Below are positions 33,465 through 41,560 of a stretch of DNA of 64,000 nt, one piece after another. Position 1 is the stretch's first letter. Every line of letters begins with the position of its first letter. The DNA is taken from assembly GCF_965276875.1 (NCBI RefSeq), contig NZ_OZ255701.1:2418001-2482000 (forward strand), given 5' to 3'. Under the pieces are notes generated by a model. It worked only from the letters and a program-made list of their open reading frames with translations. It ran no database searches and was not told the origin of the DNA. The stretch comes from Lichenicoccus sp965276875. Its GTDB lineage: Bacteria; Pseudomonadota; Alphaproteobacteria; Acetobacterales; Acetobacteraceae. The position numbers and the translations under genes were made by a program.

Positions 33465-34457
33465 ATGCCCACAGCCCTGATCACCGGTATCACCGGCCAG
33501 GACGGTGCCTACCTCGCCGCCCTGCTTCTCGACAAAGGCTATCGCGTGGTCGGGCTCGCCCGGCGTTCGGCGTCCGCTGACCGGGTCGACGAGCGTCTGC
33601 GCTGGCTTGGCGTGCTCGACAGGGTCGAGCTGGCGGACGGCGATCTGCTCGATGTGTCGAGCCTGATTCGTATCATTCAGGACGTCGGCCCCGACGAGGT
33701 CTACAACCTGGCCGCGCAGTCCTTCGTCGCCGCGAGCTGGCAGCAGCCGCTGCTGACCGGGTCGGTCACCGGGCTTGGCGCGGTCAATCTGTTCGAGGCG
33801 GTGCGTCTCGCCCACCCGCAGGCGCGCCTGTATCAGGCCTCCTCGTCGGAGATGTTCGGGCTGATCCAGCAGCCGGTGCAGAACGAAAAAACCCCCTTTT
33901 ATCCGCGCTCGCCTTACGCCGCTGCCAAGCTGTATGCGCACTGGATGACGGTGAACTACCGCGAAAGCTTCGGCCTGCACGCCTCCTCGGGGATCCTGTT
34001 CAACCATGAGAGCCCGCTGCGCGGCATCGAGTTCGTCACCCGCAAGGTCACCGACGGCGTCGCCCGTATCAAGCTGGGTTTGGCCGACAGCCTGGCGCTC
34101 GGCAATCTCGACGCCACCCGCGACTGGGGCCACGCGCGCGACTATGTGCGCGCCATGTGGCTGATGCTGCAACAGGAGGTGGCGGACGACTACGTCATCG
34201 CCACCGGCCGCACCACCTCGATCCGCGAGCTCTGCCGGATTGCGTTTGCGCATGCCGGACTGGATTATGCGGCGCACGTCACCTCGAGTGCGTCGTTGAT
34301 GCGTCCGGCCGAGGTGGATGTGCTGCTCGGCGACCCCGGCAAGGCAAAGCGCGTGCTGGGCTGGCAGGCGACCACCTCGCTCGAAGACATGATCGGCGAG
34401 ATGGTCGATGCCGACCTCGCGCGTCACCGCGCCCGCCACCTTGCCCTGCGGACCTGA
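33465..34457 (+). CDS. gmd: GDP-mannose 4,6-dehydratase
   Basis: A 330-residue short-chain dehydrogenase-type enzyme that converts GDP-mannose to GDP-4-keto-6-deoxymannose. The NADP site is ALITGITGQDGAYLAALLL, the active-site Ser/Thr-Glu is in YQASSSEMFG, and the catalytic Tyr-Lys is in SPYAAAKLYAHW. NHESPLRGIEFVTRKVTDG is a GMD signature. The ATG at 33465 gives the family N-terminus. It is 13 bases upstream of the reductase gene, so the two make a two-step GDP-6-deoxyhexose pathway. Confidence 0.95.
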   Translation: MPTALITGITGQDGAYLAALLLDKGYRVVGLARRSASADRVDERLRWLGVLDRVELADGDLLDVSSLIRIIQDVGPDEVYNLAAQSFVAASWQQPLLTGSVTGLGAVNLFEAVRLAHPQARLYQASSSEMFGLIQQPVQNEKTPFYPRSPYAAAKLYAHWMTVNYRESFGLHASSGILFNHESPLRGIEFVTRKVTDGVARIKLGLADSLALGNLDATRDWGHARDYVRAMWLMLQQEVADDYVIATGRTTSIRELCRIAFAHAGLDYAAHVTSSASLMRPAEVDVLLGDPGKAKRVLGWQATTSLEDMIGEMVDADLARHRARHLALRT

Positions 34458-34470
34458 GTAGCACGCGCCC

Positions 34471-35379
34471 ATGACCGCCCCGGCCCGCGTCCTGGTGACC
34501 GGATTGGGCGGCTTCGCCGGCCGCCACCTGGGTCCGGCGTTCGCGGAAATCCTGCCTGGGGCGACGTTGCTGCCGCTGGGCTGCGACCTCACCGACGCCG
34601 ATGCCGTGGCGGTACGGGTGCGCGAAGCCCGGCCGGATGCGTGTTTGCACCTGGCGGCGATTGCCGCGATCGGGGTTGCCAGCGGCGATCCGGCTCGCGC
34701 CTGGCAGGTCAATCTGCACGGCACGCTGGCACTCGCCTCGGCCCTGAGCCGGCACACTCCTGACGCTACCCTGGTGCATGTGTCCTCGGCCGACGCCTAT
34801 GGCCGCTCGTTCGCCGTGGGTATGCCGCTCGACGAGACAGCCCCACTGGCGCCGATCAACGTCTATGGCGCGACCAAGGCGGCCGCCGACCTGGCGCTGG
34901 GGGCTATGGCTGGTCTGAGGGTGATCCGCCTGCGCCCATTCAACCATTCGGGTCCCGGACAGAGCGATGACTTCGCGGTGTCCGCCTTCGCCCGCCAAGT
35001 GGCGCGGATCAAGGCCGGGCTGCAGCCGCCGGTGCTGCGCGCCGGCAATCTCGATCCTGAGCGCGACTATCTCGACGTGCGCGACGTGGCCCGCGCCTAT
35101 GCGCTCGCCGTCGATCGCGCGCAGGCGCTACCCAACGGCACGATCCTCAATCTCGCCTCCGGTGTCGCGCGCCGGATCGGCGACGTGCTGGACGCGCTGA
35201 TCGCCCTGGCCGGTGTGGCGATCGCCATCGAGCCGGATCCGGCGCGCATGCGGCCGTCCGACATCCCGCACGCCTCCGGCAACGCCGCCCGCGCCCTCGA
35301 CCTGCTCGGCTGGAGCCCCCGCATCGCCTGGCCGCGGACCCTGGCCGAAGTGCTCGAGGACTGGCAGCGCCGGGTCTGA
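34471..35379 (+). CDS. rmd: NAD(P)-dependent sugar-nucleotide reductase, RMD-like (GDP-4-keto-6-deoxymannose reductase)
   Basis: A 302-residue extended SDR enzyme. The cofactor motif is VTGLGGFAGRHLGPAF, the Ser is in VHVSSADAYGRSF and the catalytic pair in NVYGATKAAADLAL. RPFNHSGPGQSDDFAVSAFA and NLDPERDYLDVRDVARAYAL are close to the RMD group that makes GDP-D-rhamnose. A GDP-fucose synthase would also use the same substrate but usually has a different second half. The product would be a donor for a glycosyltransferase, and one follows 89 bases downstream. Confidence 0.82.
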   Translation: MTAPARVLVTGLGGFAGRHLGPAFAEILPGATLLPLGCDLTDADAVAVRVREARPDACLHLAAIAAIGVASGDPARAWQVNLHGTLALASALSRHTPDATLVHVSSADAYGRSFAVGMPLDETAPLAPINVYGATKAAADLALGAMAGLRVIRLRPFNHSGPGQSDDFAVSAFARQVARIKAGLQPPVLRAGNLDPERDYLDVRDVARAYALAVDRAQALPNGTILNLASGVARRIGDVLDALIALAGVAIAIEPDPARMRPSDIPHASGNAARALDLLGWSPRIAWPRTLAEVLEDWQRRV

Positions 35380-35392
35380 TCGCAGTTGGCGA

Positions 35393-35423
35393 TCGCGCCC
35401 AAAATCGCGCCCAAAATCGCACG
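35393..35423. repeat. Short tandem repeat TCGCGCCCAAAA
   Basis: Two full 12-bp copies and a partial third (TCGCACG) lie just after the rmd stop and before the glycosyltransferase gene. They may be part of the leader of the downstream pair or simply slippage products. Confidence 0.6.
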
Positions 35424-35468
35424 ACGAAAGTTGTTGCTACATAAGAACGGTCCGCGTTAGCTAGCGCC

Positions 35469-36713
35469 ATGACGAGTGTCGCGACCCTCAGCCCTCCACC
35501 GCCGGCGTCCGCCAGCCGACCGCCGCCGCCCGCGGCCGCGCCGCCGGCAAAGCCGAACTATCCGGCGCCGGCCTCGCTGCCGACTCAGTCGGGGCCGCAC
35601 GGTATTCGTTACGACTTCAATTTCGGCGCCCGACTGGTGCTGCCGGAGGGAGATTTCCGCGCCCGTCTCAGCGACGCCGAAACCGCCAACACGTTGTTCG
35701 AGACCAGCCGCGGCGGCGTTACCATCCACAGCAGCAAGCGATTCTTCGTGCGCTTCCGGCTCGAGGTGTGGGACGGCGACGGCAACAGCCTGTTCGCGCA
35801 CGACTATGACGCGCGCGGCCGCGCGGTTCTGATTAATTTTCCGGTCGGCACCATCGGCGACACCGTCGGCTGGCTGCCCTACGCCGTGCAGTTCCAGCAG
35901 GCACACGACTGCCACCTGACGGTTGCGATGGCGGAACGCATGATCCCGCTGTTTGCCGCTTCGTACCCGCAAATCAGCTTCCTCGCGCACGAGGCGGTCG
36001 AGACCGGGCAGTTCTATGCGACCTACAATATCGGCCTGTTCTTCGACGATGCCGCCTGCGAGAACCAGCCCACCGATTTCCGTCAGGTCGGGCTGCACCG
36101 GACCGCCGCCTATATCCTCGGCGTCGATCCACAGGAGGAGCCGCCGACCCTGTCGTTGCGCGACAACAGCCGGCCGATCGCCGAGCCTTATGTCTGCCTC
36201 GCGGTGCAGGCGTCCACCCACGCCAAGAAGTGGAACAACCCGCATGGCTGGACCAGGATCGTTGAGACGCTGAAGGCCAGCGGCTACCGGGTGGTCTGCA
36301 TCGACCGCGACCGCGCGCACGGCGCGGGTCTCGCCTGGACGCATTTGCCGCACGGCGTCGAGGACGAGACCGGCGAGCGCCCGCTCGAGGAACGCGCGCG
36401 CTGGCTGGCCCACGCGGATGCCTTCATCGGGGTGTCCAGCGGGCTTGCGTGGCTGGCCTGGGCCGCCGGCTGCCCGGTGGTGATGATCTCCGGCTTCACC
36501 CATCCCAGCAACGAGTTCGCCACCCCCGGGCGGGTGATCAACTGGCATGTCTGCAACTCGTGCTGGAACGACCCGCGGCACCGGTTCGATCATGCCGACT
36601 ATCTCTGGTGCCCGCGCCATGCCGGGACCGCGCGCGCCTTTGAGTGCACACGCTCGATCACCGCGGCCCAGGTCGAGACGGCGATGCGCCGCGTCGGCCT
36701 GACCTTGGCCTGA
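35469..36713 (+). CDS. Autotransporter SLS-type protein O-glycosyltransferase (TibC/Aah/BAHT family)
   Basis: A 414-residue enzyme of the family that O-glycosylates strand-loop-strand repeat adhesins on serines, known to use ADP-heptose in E. coli TibC and Aah. A Pro/Ala-rich N-terminus (about 45 residues) precedes the family domain GIRYDFNFGARLVLPEG. The GT9-like core has STHAKKWNNPHGW and GVSSGLAWLAWAAGCPVVMI. The iron-finger cysteines are present at residues 362, 365, 381 and 393 (CNSC, LWC, FEC). The SLS-repeat gene begins 37 bases downstream and is the obvious substrate. Whether the donor is a heptose or the GDP-deoxysugar made by the upstream pair is open. Confidence 0.9.
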   Translation: MTSVATLSPPPPASASRPPPPAAAPPAKPNYPAPASLPTQSGPHGIRYDFNFGARLVLPEGDFRARLSDAETANTLFETSRGGVTIHSSKRFFVRFRLEVWDGDGNSLFAHDYDARGRAVLINFPVGTIGDTVGWLPYAVQFQQAHDCHLTVAMAERMIPLFAASYPQISFLAHEAVETGQFYATYNIGLFFDDAACENQPTDFRQVGLHRTAAYILGVDPQEEPPTLSLRDNSRPIAEPYVCLAVQASTHAKKWNNPHGWTRIVETLKASGYRVVCIDRDRAHGAGLAWTHLPHGVEDETGERPLEERARWLAHADAFIGVSSGLAWLAWAAGCPVVMISGFTHPSNEFATPGRVINWHVCNSCWNDPRHRFDHADYLWCPRHAGTARAFECTRSITAAQVETAMRRVGLTLA

Positions 36714-36750
36714 CCCCCCAACAGGCCTGAACCAAAGGACCTAACGGAAG

Positions 36751-39552
36751 ATGTCGATTGTCGTCAGCGGCGGCCAGACCAGCAGCGGACTTGCCGTGCT
36801 TGCCGGCAATACCGATACGGTGTTGTCCGGCGGCAAGGTCGTGGGCACGCTGGTCAGTGCCACCGCCAGTGGCAGCAAGCCGGCCGAATTGGTCGTCTCA
36901 TCTGGCGGCTCCGCCTTGCGGACCGTGGTCAGCGGGACCAGCGCCAGCGAAGTCATCGCGGCCGGCGGCTTCGAGAGCGGCGGCACCGACCTGGGCCAAG
37001 TACGCAATGCGGGCGTGCTGCTCGACGAGACCACCGGCTATGGCGGCCTGACCGTCACCCTGGGCGGCGGCACCGAGAGCCGCGGCACCGTCGCGGTCAA
37101 CGGCCAGGATGTCGCGAGCAGCGGCGGCAGGGTGATCGATGAGACGGTCGCCGGCGGCGGCATCTTCACCGCGTCCGCCGGCGGTGTCGGCAGCGCCATC
37201 GTGGTGCAGTCTGGCGGCACCGAGATCGCCATCGGCAGCGGCGCGCTGATCAGCCTCACCTCGCTGGCTGGCGTCGGCATCGCCATCTCCGGCGGCGCCA
37301 TCGTCTCGCAGACGATCCTCAACAGCGGCAGCTTCACCGCGTCGGCCGGCGGCTCCGGCTTTGACGACATCGTCGATGTCGGTGGCACCGAAACCGCCGC
37401 CAGCGGCGGCCTGATCAGCGGCGGTGTGGTCGGCGGCAGCGTTATCGCCGCGTCCGGTGGCGTCGTCGAGGCGACGACCATCGTCGCCGACGGAACCGGT
37501 ATCGTCCGCTCGGGCGGCGTGTTCCGCGACGCCACGGTCTCCGGCCTGGGTGGCGCCGGCACCGTGCTCACCGTGCAGTCGGGCGCGATCGCGTCGCACA
37601 CCACCGTCACCGGCACCTATGCCTACGAGTTCATCCAGGCCGGCGGCGTCGAAAGCGGCGGTGTCGACCTGTCCGGCGTCGAGAACGCGGGCTTGCTGGA
37701 CGCCGAGACCACGGGGCGCGGCGGCCTCACCGTGACCTCGTCCGGCGGTCTGGAGATCGGCGGCACCACGCAGGCCGCCGGCGCCGACGTGGCCAGCAGC
37801 GGCGGCACCGTCACCGGCGAGAGCGTGCTCAGCGGCGGCAGCTTCACCGCCTCCGCTGGCGGCCTCGGCGTCGGCATTGCCATCTCCGCCGGCGGCAACG
37901 AACTCGCCACCGGCACCGAGGGCCTGATCAGCGGCGGCACGGTTGCCGGCAACGCGCTCGCTACCTCGGGCGGAGAGATCGAGGCGCAAACCATTGCGAG
38001 CGGCGGCAACCTGATCGTCTCCTCGGGCGGCACCGCAAGCGGCGTCACGATCCGCGCCGGCGCCCTTGAGACCGCCTCCGCCGGCGGCCTGATCCATGGC
38101 GGCGTGGTGTATGGGAGTGCCGTGGTCAGCAGCGGCGGCGCCGAGAGCGGCGTGACCCTGTCCGGCGGCACCCTGCTGGTGCAGTCCGGCGGCGTCGCGC
38201 ACGGCGCGGTGGATTTCGCAGGCTCCGGCGGCGTGCTGTCGATCGACGATCCCAGGGGCACGTTCGGCGGCACAATCAGCGGCTTCCTGTCCGGCGGGGC
38301 AACGCCGAAGCCGACCGGCAACATCATCAATCTGCAGGATTTCGGCACCGGCGCCAAGGTGACGGCGACTGCCGCCAACACCCTGCTGGTGACCTCCGGC
38401 GGCGCCAGCCTGACCCTGGACGTGGCAGGTGTCATCAAGGGCGAACACTTCACTGTTGCCGCCGACCATGCCACCGGGGTGGGCATCGACATCGTGCCCT
38501 GCTTCCTCGAAGGCACCCGCATCCTGGCGAATGGCGACGAGGTGGCGGTGGAGGCGCTGCACGTCGGCGACCTGGTCAGCACCCGCGCGCCGGACGGCAG
38601 CCTGCGCGCCAAGCCGGTCACCTGGATCGGCCGGCGCACGCTGACCTCCTCGGAACTACCGGAAGGCGATCGCCACCCGGTGCGGATCCGCGAGAGCGCC
38701 TTTGCCGATGGCGTTCCGATGCGCGACCTGCTGGTGACCCCCGAACATTGCGTGCTCGTCGACGACAGGCTGGTGCCGGTGCGCATGCTGGTGAACGGGC
38801 GCAGCATCGTCATCGACCACGGCATCAACGCCTATACGATCTACCATGTCGAACTGGCCGAGCATTCGGTGCTGATCGCCGATGGCCTGCCGACGGAGAG
38901 CTATCTCGATACCGGCAACCGGAGCCTGTTCGGCAATGCGCAGCCGACCGCCCTGCGCCTCGACCTCTCGCTGGATGCCGGTGCCGCCGCCTGGGCGACG
39001 GCCGCGGCCCCGCTCGCGGTCGATCGCGCCTTTGTCGAGCCGGTCTGGCAGCGCCTGGAGCAGCGCGCGGTGCAACGCGGCGTCGTCGCCACCCATCCGT
39101 GCCCGACACTGCTGGACGAGCCGGACCTGCGGCTGGTCACCGACACCGGCCTGGAGATCCGCCCGGTGCTGTTCGACGGCGCGGTATATGGCTTCGTCCT
39201 GCCCGCAGGCTTGGGGTCACTGCGCCTGCGCTCGCGCGCCTCGCGCCCTTCAGACACCATTGGCCCGTTCGTCGACGACCGCCGGCGGCTCGGCGTGCTG
39301 GTCGGCCGCATCGGCCTGGGTGTCGGCCGACGCAGGGTCGCTTTGACCGCGCATCTCGACGCGGCCGCGACCCCCGGTTGGCACCGCATGGAGCAAGGTG
39401 CGAACTGTCGGTGGACGGACGGCGACGCAGTACTCGCTCTGCCGCTTGACCGGCTCGAAGGCAAGTCCGGCTGCCTCGACATCCAGGTGCTCGGCGCCGG
39501 CCCCTACGCGGTGTTCGACCTTGCCGCCCGGGAGGATCGCCGCAGCGCCTGA
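36751..39552 (+). CDS. SLS-repeat protein with C-terminal Hint domain
   Basis: A 933-residue protein. Residues about 1-540 are strand-loop-strand repeats (VVSSGG, ASAGG, SGGTxxxxTV patterns), the Ser/Gly-rich beta-helix used as glycosylation substrate by TibC-type enzymes. It contains an internal duplication: ESGGTDLGQVRNAGVLLDET at about residue 75 recurs as ESGGVDLSGVENAGLLDAET near 301. A Hint domain starts at C584 (CFLEGTRILANGDEVAVEAL) and includes TPEHCVLVDDRLVPVRML, closing with DTGNRSLF near 730. About 200 residues of unknown fold follow. There is no signal peptide and no autotransporter barrel, so export must use another route. Acetobacteraceae carry many proteins of this plan. Confidence 0.88.
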   Translation: MSIVVSGGQTSSGLAVLAGNTDTVLSGGKVVGTLVSATASGSKPAELVVSSGGSALRTVVSGTSASEVIAAGGFESGGTDLGQVRNAGVLLDETTGYGGLTVTLGGGTESRGTVAVNGQDVASSGGRVIDETVAGGGIFTASAGGVGSAIVVQSGGTEIAIGSGALISLTSLAGVGIAISGGAIVSQTILNSGSFTASAGGSGFDDIVDVGGTETAASGGLISGGVVGGSVIAASGGVVEATTIVADGTGIVRSGGVFRDATVSGLGGAGTVLTVQSGAIASHTTVTGTYAYEFIQAGGVESGGVDLSGVENAGLLDAETTGRGGLTVTSSGGLEIGGTTQAAGADVASSGGTVTGESVLSGGSFTASAGGLGVGIAISAGGNELATGTEGLISGGTVAGNALATSGGEIEAQTIASGGNLIVSSGGTASGVTIRAGALETASAGGLIHGGVVYGSAVVSSGGAESGVTLSGGTLLVQSGGVAHGAVDFAGSGGVLSIDDPRGTFGGTISGFLSGGATPKPTGNIINLQDFGTGAKVTATAANTLLVTSGGASLTLDVAGVIKGEHFTVAADHATGVGIDIVPCFLEGTRILANGDEVAVEALHVGDLVSTRAPDGSLRAKPVTWIGRRTLTSSELPEGDRHPVRIRESAFADGVPMRDLLVTPEHCVLVDDRLVPVRMLVNGRSIVIDHGINAYTIYHVELAEHSVLIADGLPTESYLDTGNRSLFGNAQPTALRLDLSLDAGAAAWATAAAPLAVDRAFVEPVWQRLEQRAVQRGVVATHPCPTLLDEPDLRLVTDTGLEIRPVLFDGAVYGFVLPAGLGSLRLRSRASRPSDTIGPFVDDRRRLGVLVGRIGLGVGRRRVALTAHLDAAATPGWHRMEQGANCRWTDGDAVLALPLDRLEGKSGCLDIQVLGAGPYAVFDLAAREDRRSA

Positions 39553-39598
39553 CGTGGGCACTTGACGCGGTCCGCGCGCACGCGGCACGCAAAGCGGT

Positions 39599-41560
39599 AT
39601 GGACGAAGAACCCGCAGCCGGACTGCGCGAGCTGACCTTCCGTGGGCTGCTGCTCGGGGCGCTGATTACCGTCGTCTTCACCGCCTCGAACGTCTATCTC
39701 GGCTTGAAGGTCGGGCTGACCTTCGCCTCCTCGATCCCGGCGGCGGTGATCTCGATGGCGAGCCTGCGCATGCTTGCGCGCGGCAGTAGTGGCGCCTCGA
39801 TCCTCGAGAACAACATGGTGCAGACGCAGGCCTCCGCCGCCGGCACGCTCTCTTCGGTGATCTTTGTCATTCCCGGCCTGGTGATGATCGGCACCTGGCA
39901 TGGCTTCCCCTATCTGCTGACAGCGTCGATCTGTGCCGCCGGCGGCATGCTGGGGGTGCTGTTCACCATCCCGCTTCGACGCGCGCTGGTGACCGGCAGC
40001 AGCCTGCCCTATCCGGAAGGGGTCGCCGCGGCGGAGATCCTGCGTGCCGGCGACGAGCGGGCCGCGCGCGGCGGCCTGGTGGAGCTGATCGCCGGCAGCG
40101 CGGTCTCCGCGCTGTTCGCGCTCCTGGTCGGCGGCCTGAAATTGTTCGCCGATAATGCGGCGCTGACGCTCAATGCCGGAGGCGCCATCTTCAGGCTCTC
40201 CACCGGATTCTCGCTTGCTTTGGTCGGCGCCGGCTACCTGGTCGGCATCGGTGGCGGCTTGGCGATGCTGCTGGGTGCGGTGCTGTCCTGGGGTGTCGCC
40301 GTGCCGCTGCTGACCGCGATCACACCGCATCCGGTAGGCCTCGGCGATACCGCGTTCGCAACCGCGCTGTGGGCGCAAAAGGTCCGCTTCATCGGGGCCG
40401 GCACCATTGGCGTGGCCGCGATCTGGACCCTGGTCGGGCTGCTCGGACCGGTCACCGCGGGTCTGCGCGCGTCGTTCGCGACCAGCCACACCGGTGCCGC
40501 CGGGCGTCCACGCACCGACCGCGACCTGCCGCCGGCGGCTATTGTCGGGCTTGGCGTGGCCCTGCTGCTCTGTCTGTTCGCGAGTTTTGCGGTGTTTCTG
40601 GCGCCGGGCGGCTCTGCCGTCACAGTCATCGTCTCGGCCCTCGCTCTGGCCCTGTTCTGCGTGCTGTTCGGCTTCCTGGTCGCCGCCGCCTGCGGCTATA
40701 TGGCCGGCATCGTCGGCTCCTCGGCCAGCCCGATCTCCGGCATCGCCATCGTCGCCACCGTGCTGATCGCGCTGCTGGTGCTGGGTTTGCGCGCCAGCGG
40801 GCTGGCACCGGCGGGCTTCGCGGCTCCGGGCAGCGGTCTGGCGATCGCCGCTGTGCTGTTCGTGACCTCGGCGGTGATCGCGTCCGCCTCGATCTCCAAC
40901 GACAACCTCCAGGATCTCAAGACCGGCCAGCTCGTCGGCGCCACCCCGCGGGCACAGCAGATAGCCCTGCTGGTCGGCTGCGCGGTGGGGGCGGCGGTGA
41001 TCCCGCCGATCCTCAACCTGCTCTATCACGCCTACGGCTTCGCCGGCGCCCTGCCACGCACGGGCATGGACCCGGCGCAGGCGCTCGCCGCCCCGCAGGC
41101 GACGCTGATGGCGACGATCGCGCGCGGCATCTTCCAGCACACACTCGATGCCACGATGATCGAGATCGGGCTGGCCCTCGGCGTGGTGCTGATCGTGGTC
41201 TCGGCCCTGCTCAAACGGCGCGGGCTCAGCCTGCCGGTGCTGGCGGTCGGGATCGGGCTGTATCTGCCGCCGACGGTGACCATCACGCTGGTGATCGGGG
41301 CACTGCTCTCCTGGCTGACCAACCGCATCACCGCCGCGCCCAAGCAAACCCGCCGTCGTGGCACGATGGTCGCGTCCGGCTTCATCGTCGGCGAGAGCCT
41401 GATGGGCGTGGCCCTGGCCGGGGTGATCGGCGCCACCGGCAGCGAGACTGTGCTCAGCATTGTCGGACCGGGATTCGCGACTGCCGCCGCCTGGCTTGGA
41501 TTTGCCGCCTTCGTACTGGTGTGTGCGCTGTTCTGTCGCGCGATCCTATCGCGGGCATGA
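39599..41560 (+). CDS. OPT-family oligopeptide/metal-chelate transporter
   Basis: A 653-residue integral membrane protein with some 14-16 hydrophobic segments. The opening LRELTFRGLLLGALITVVFT plus ASNVYLGLKVGLTFASSIPA, and the later YPEGVAAAEIL and SISNDNLQDLKTGQLVGATP, are OPT-family signatures. Bacterial members are thought to move short peptides or metal-chelators; the substrate is unknown here. The stop codon TGA abuts the stop of the convergent mannitol-dehydrogenase-family gene (TGATCA), leaving no spacer. Confidence 0.92.
   Translation: MDEEPAAGLRELTFRGLLLGALITVVFTASNVYLGLKVGLTFASSIPAAVISMASLRMLARGSSGASILENNMVQTQASAAGTLSSVIFVIPGLVMIGTWHGFPYLLTASICAAGGMLGVLFTIPLRRALVTGSSLPYPEGVAAAEILRAGDERAARGGLVELIAGSAVSALFALLVGGLKLFADNAALTLNAGGAIFRLSTGFSLALVGAGYLVGIGGGLAMLLGAVLSWGVAVPLLTAITPHPVGLGDTAFATALWAQKVRFIGAGTIGVAAIWTLVGLLGPVTAGLRASFATSHTGAAGRPRTDRDLPPAAIVGLGVALLLCLFASFAVFLAPGGSAVTVIVSALALALFCVLFGFLVAAACGYMAGIVGSSASPISGIAIVATVLIALLVLGLRASGLAPAGFAAPGSGLAIAAVLFVTSAVIASASISNDNLQDLKTGQLVGATPRAQQIALLVGCAVGAAVIPPILNLLYHAYGFAGALPRTGMDPAQALAAPQATLMATIARGIFQHTLDATMIEIGLALGVVLIVVSALLKRRGLSLPVLAVGIGLYLPPTVTITLVIGALLSWLTNRITAAPKQTRRRGTMVASGFIVGESLMGVALAGVIGATGSETVLSIVGPGFATAAAWLGFAAFVLVCALFCRAILSRA

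Noticed and set aside
36898..38562. 554-codon minus-strand frame across the SLS region
   Set aside because: It mirrors the GC-rich repeats of the SLS gene and has no motif of its own.
39137..41347. 736-codon open frame on the minus strand across the OPT transporter
   Set aside because: Low-complexity Gln/Arg/Asp protein antisense to an unmistakable transporter.
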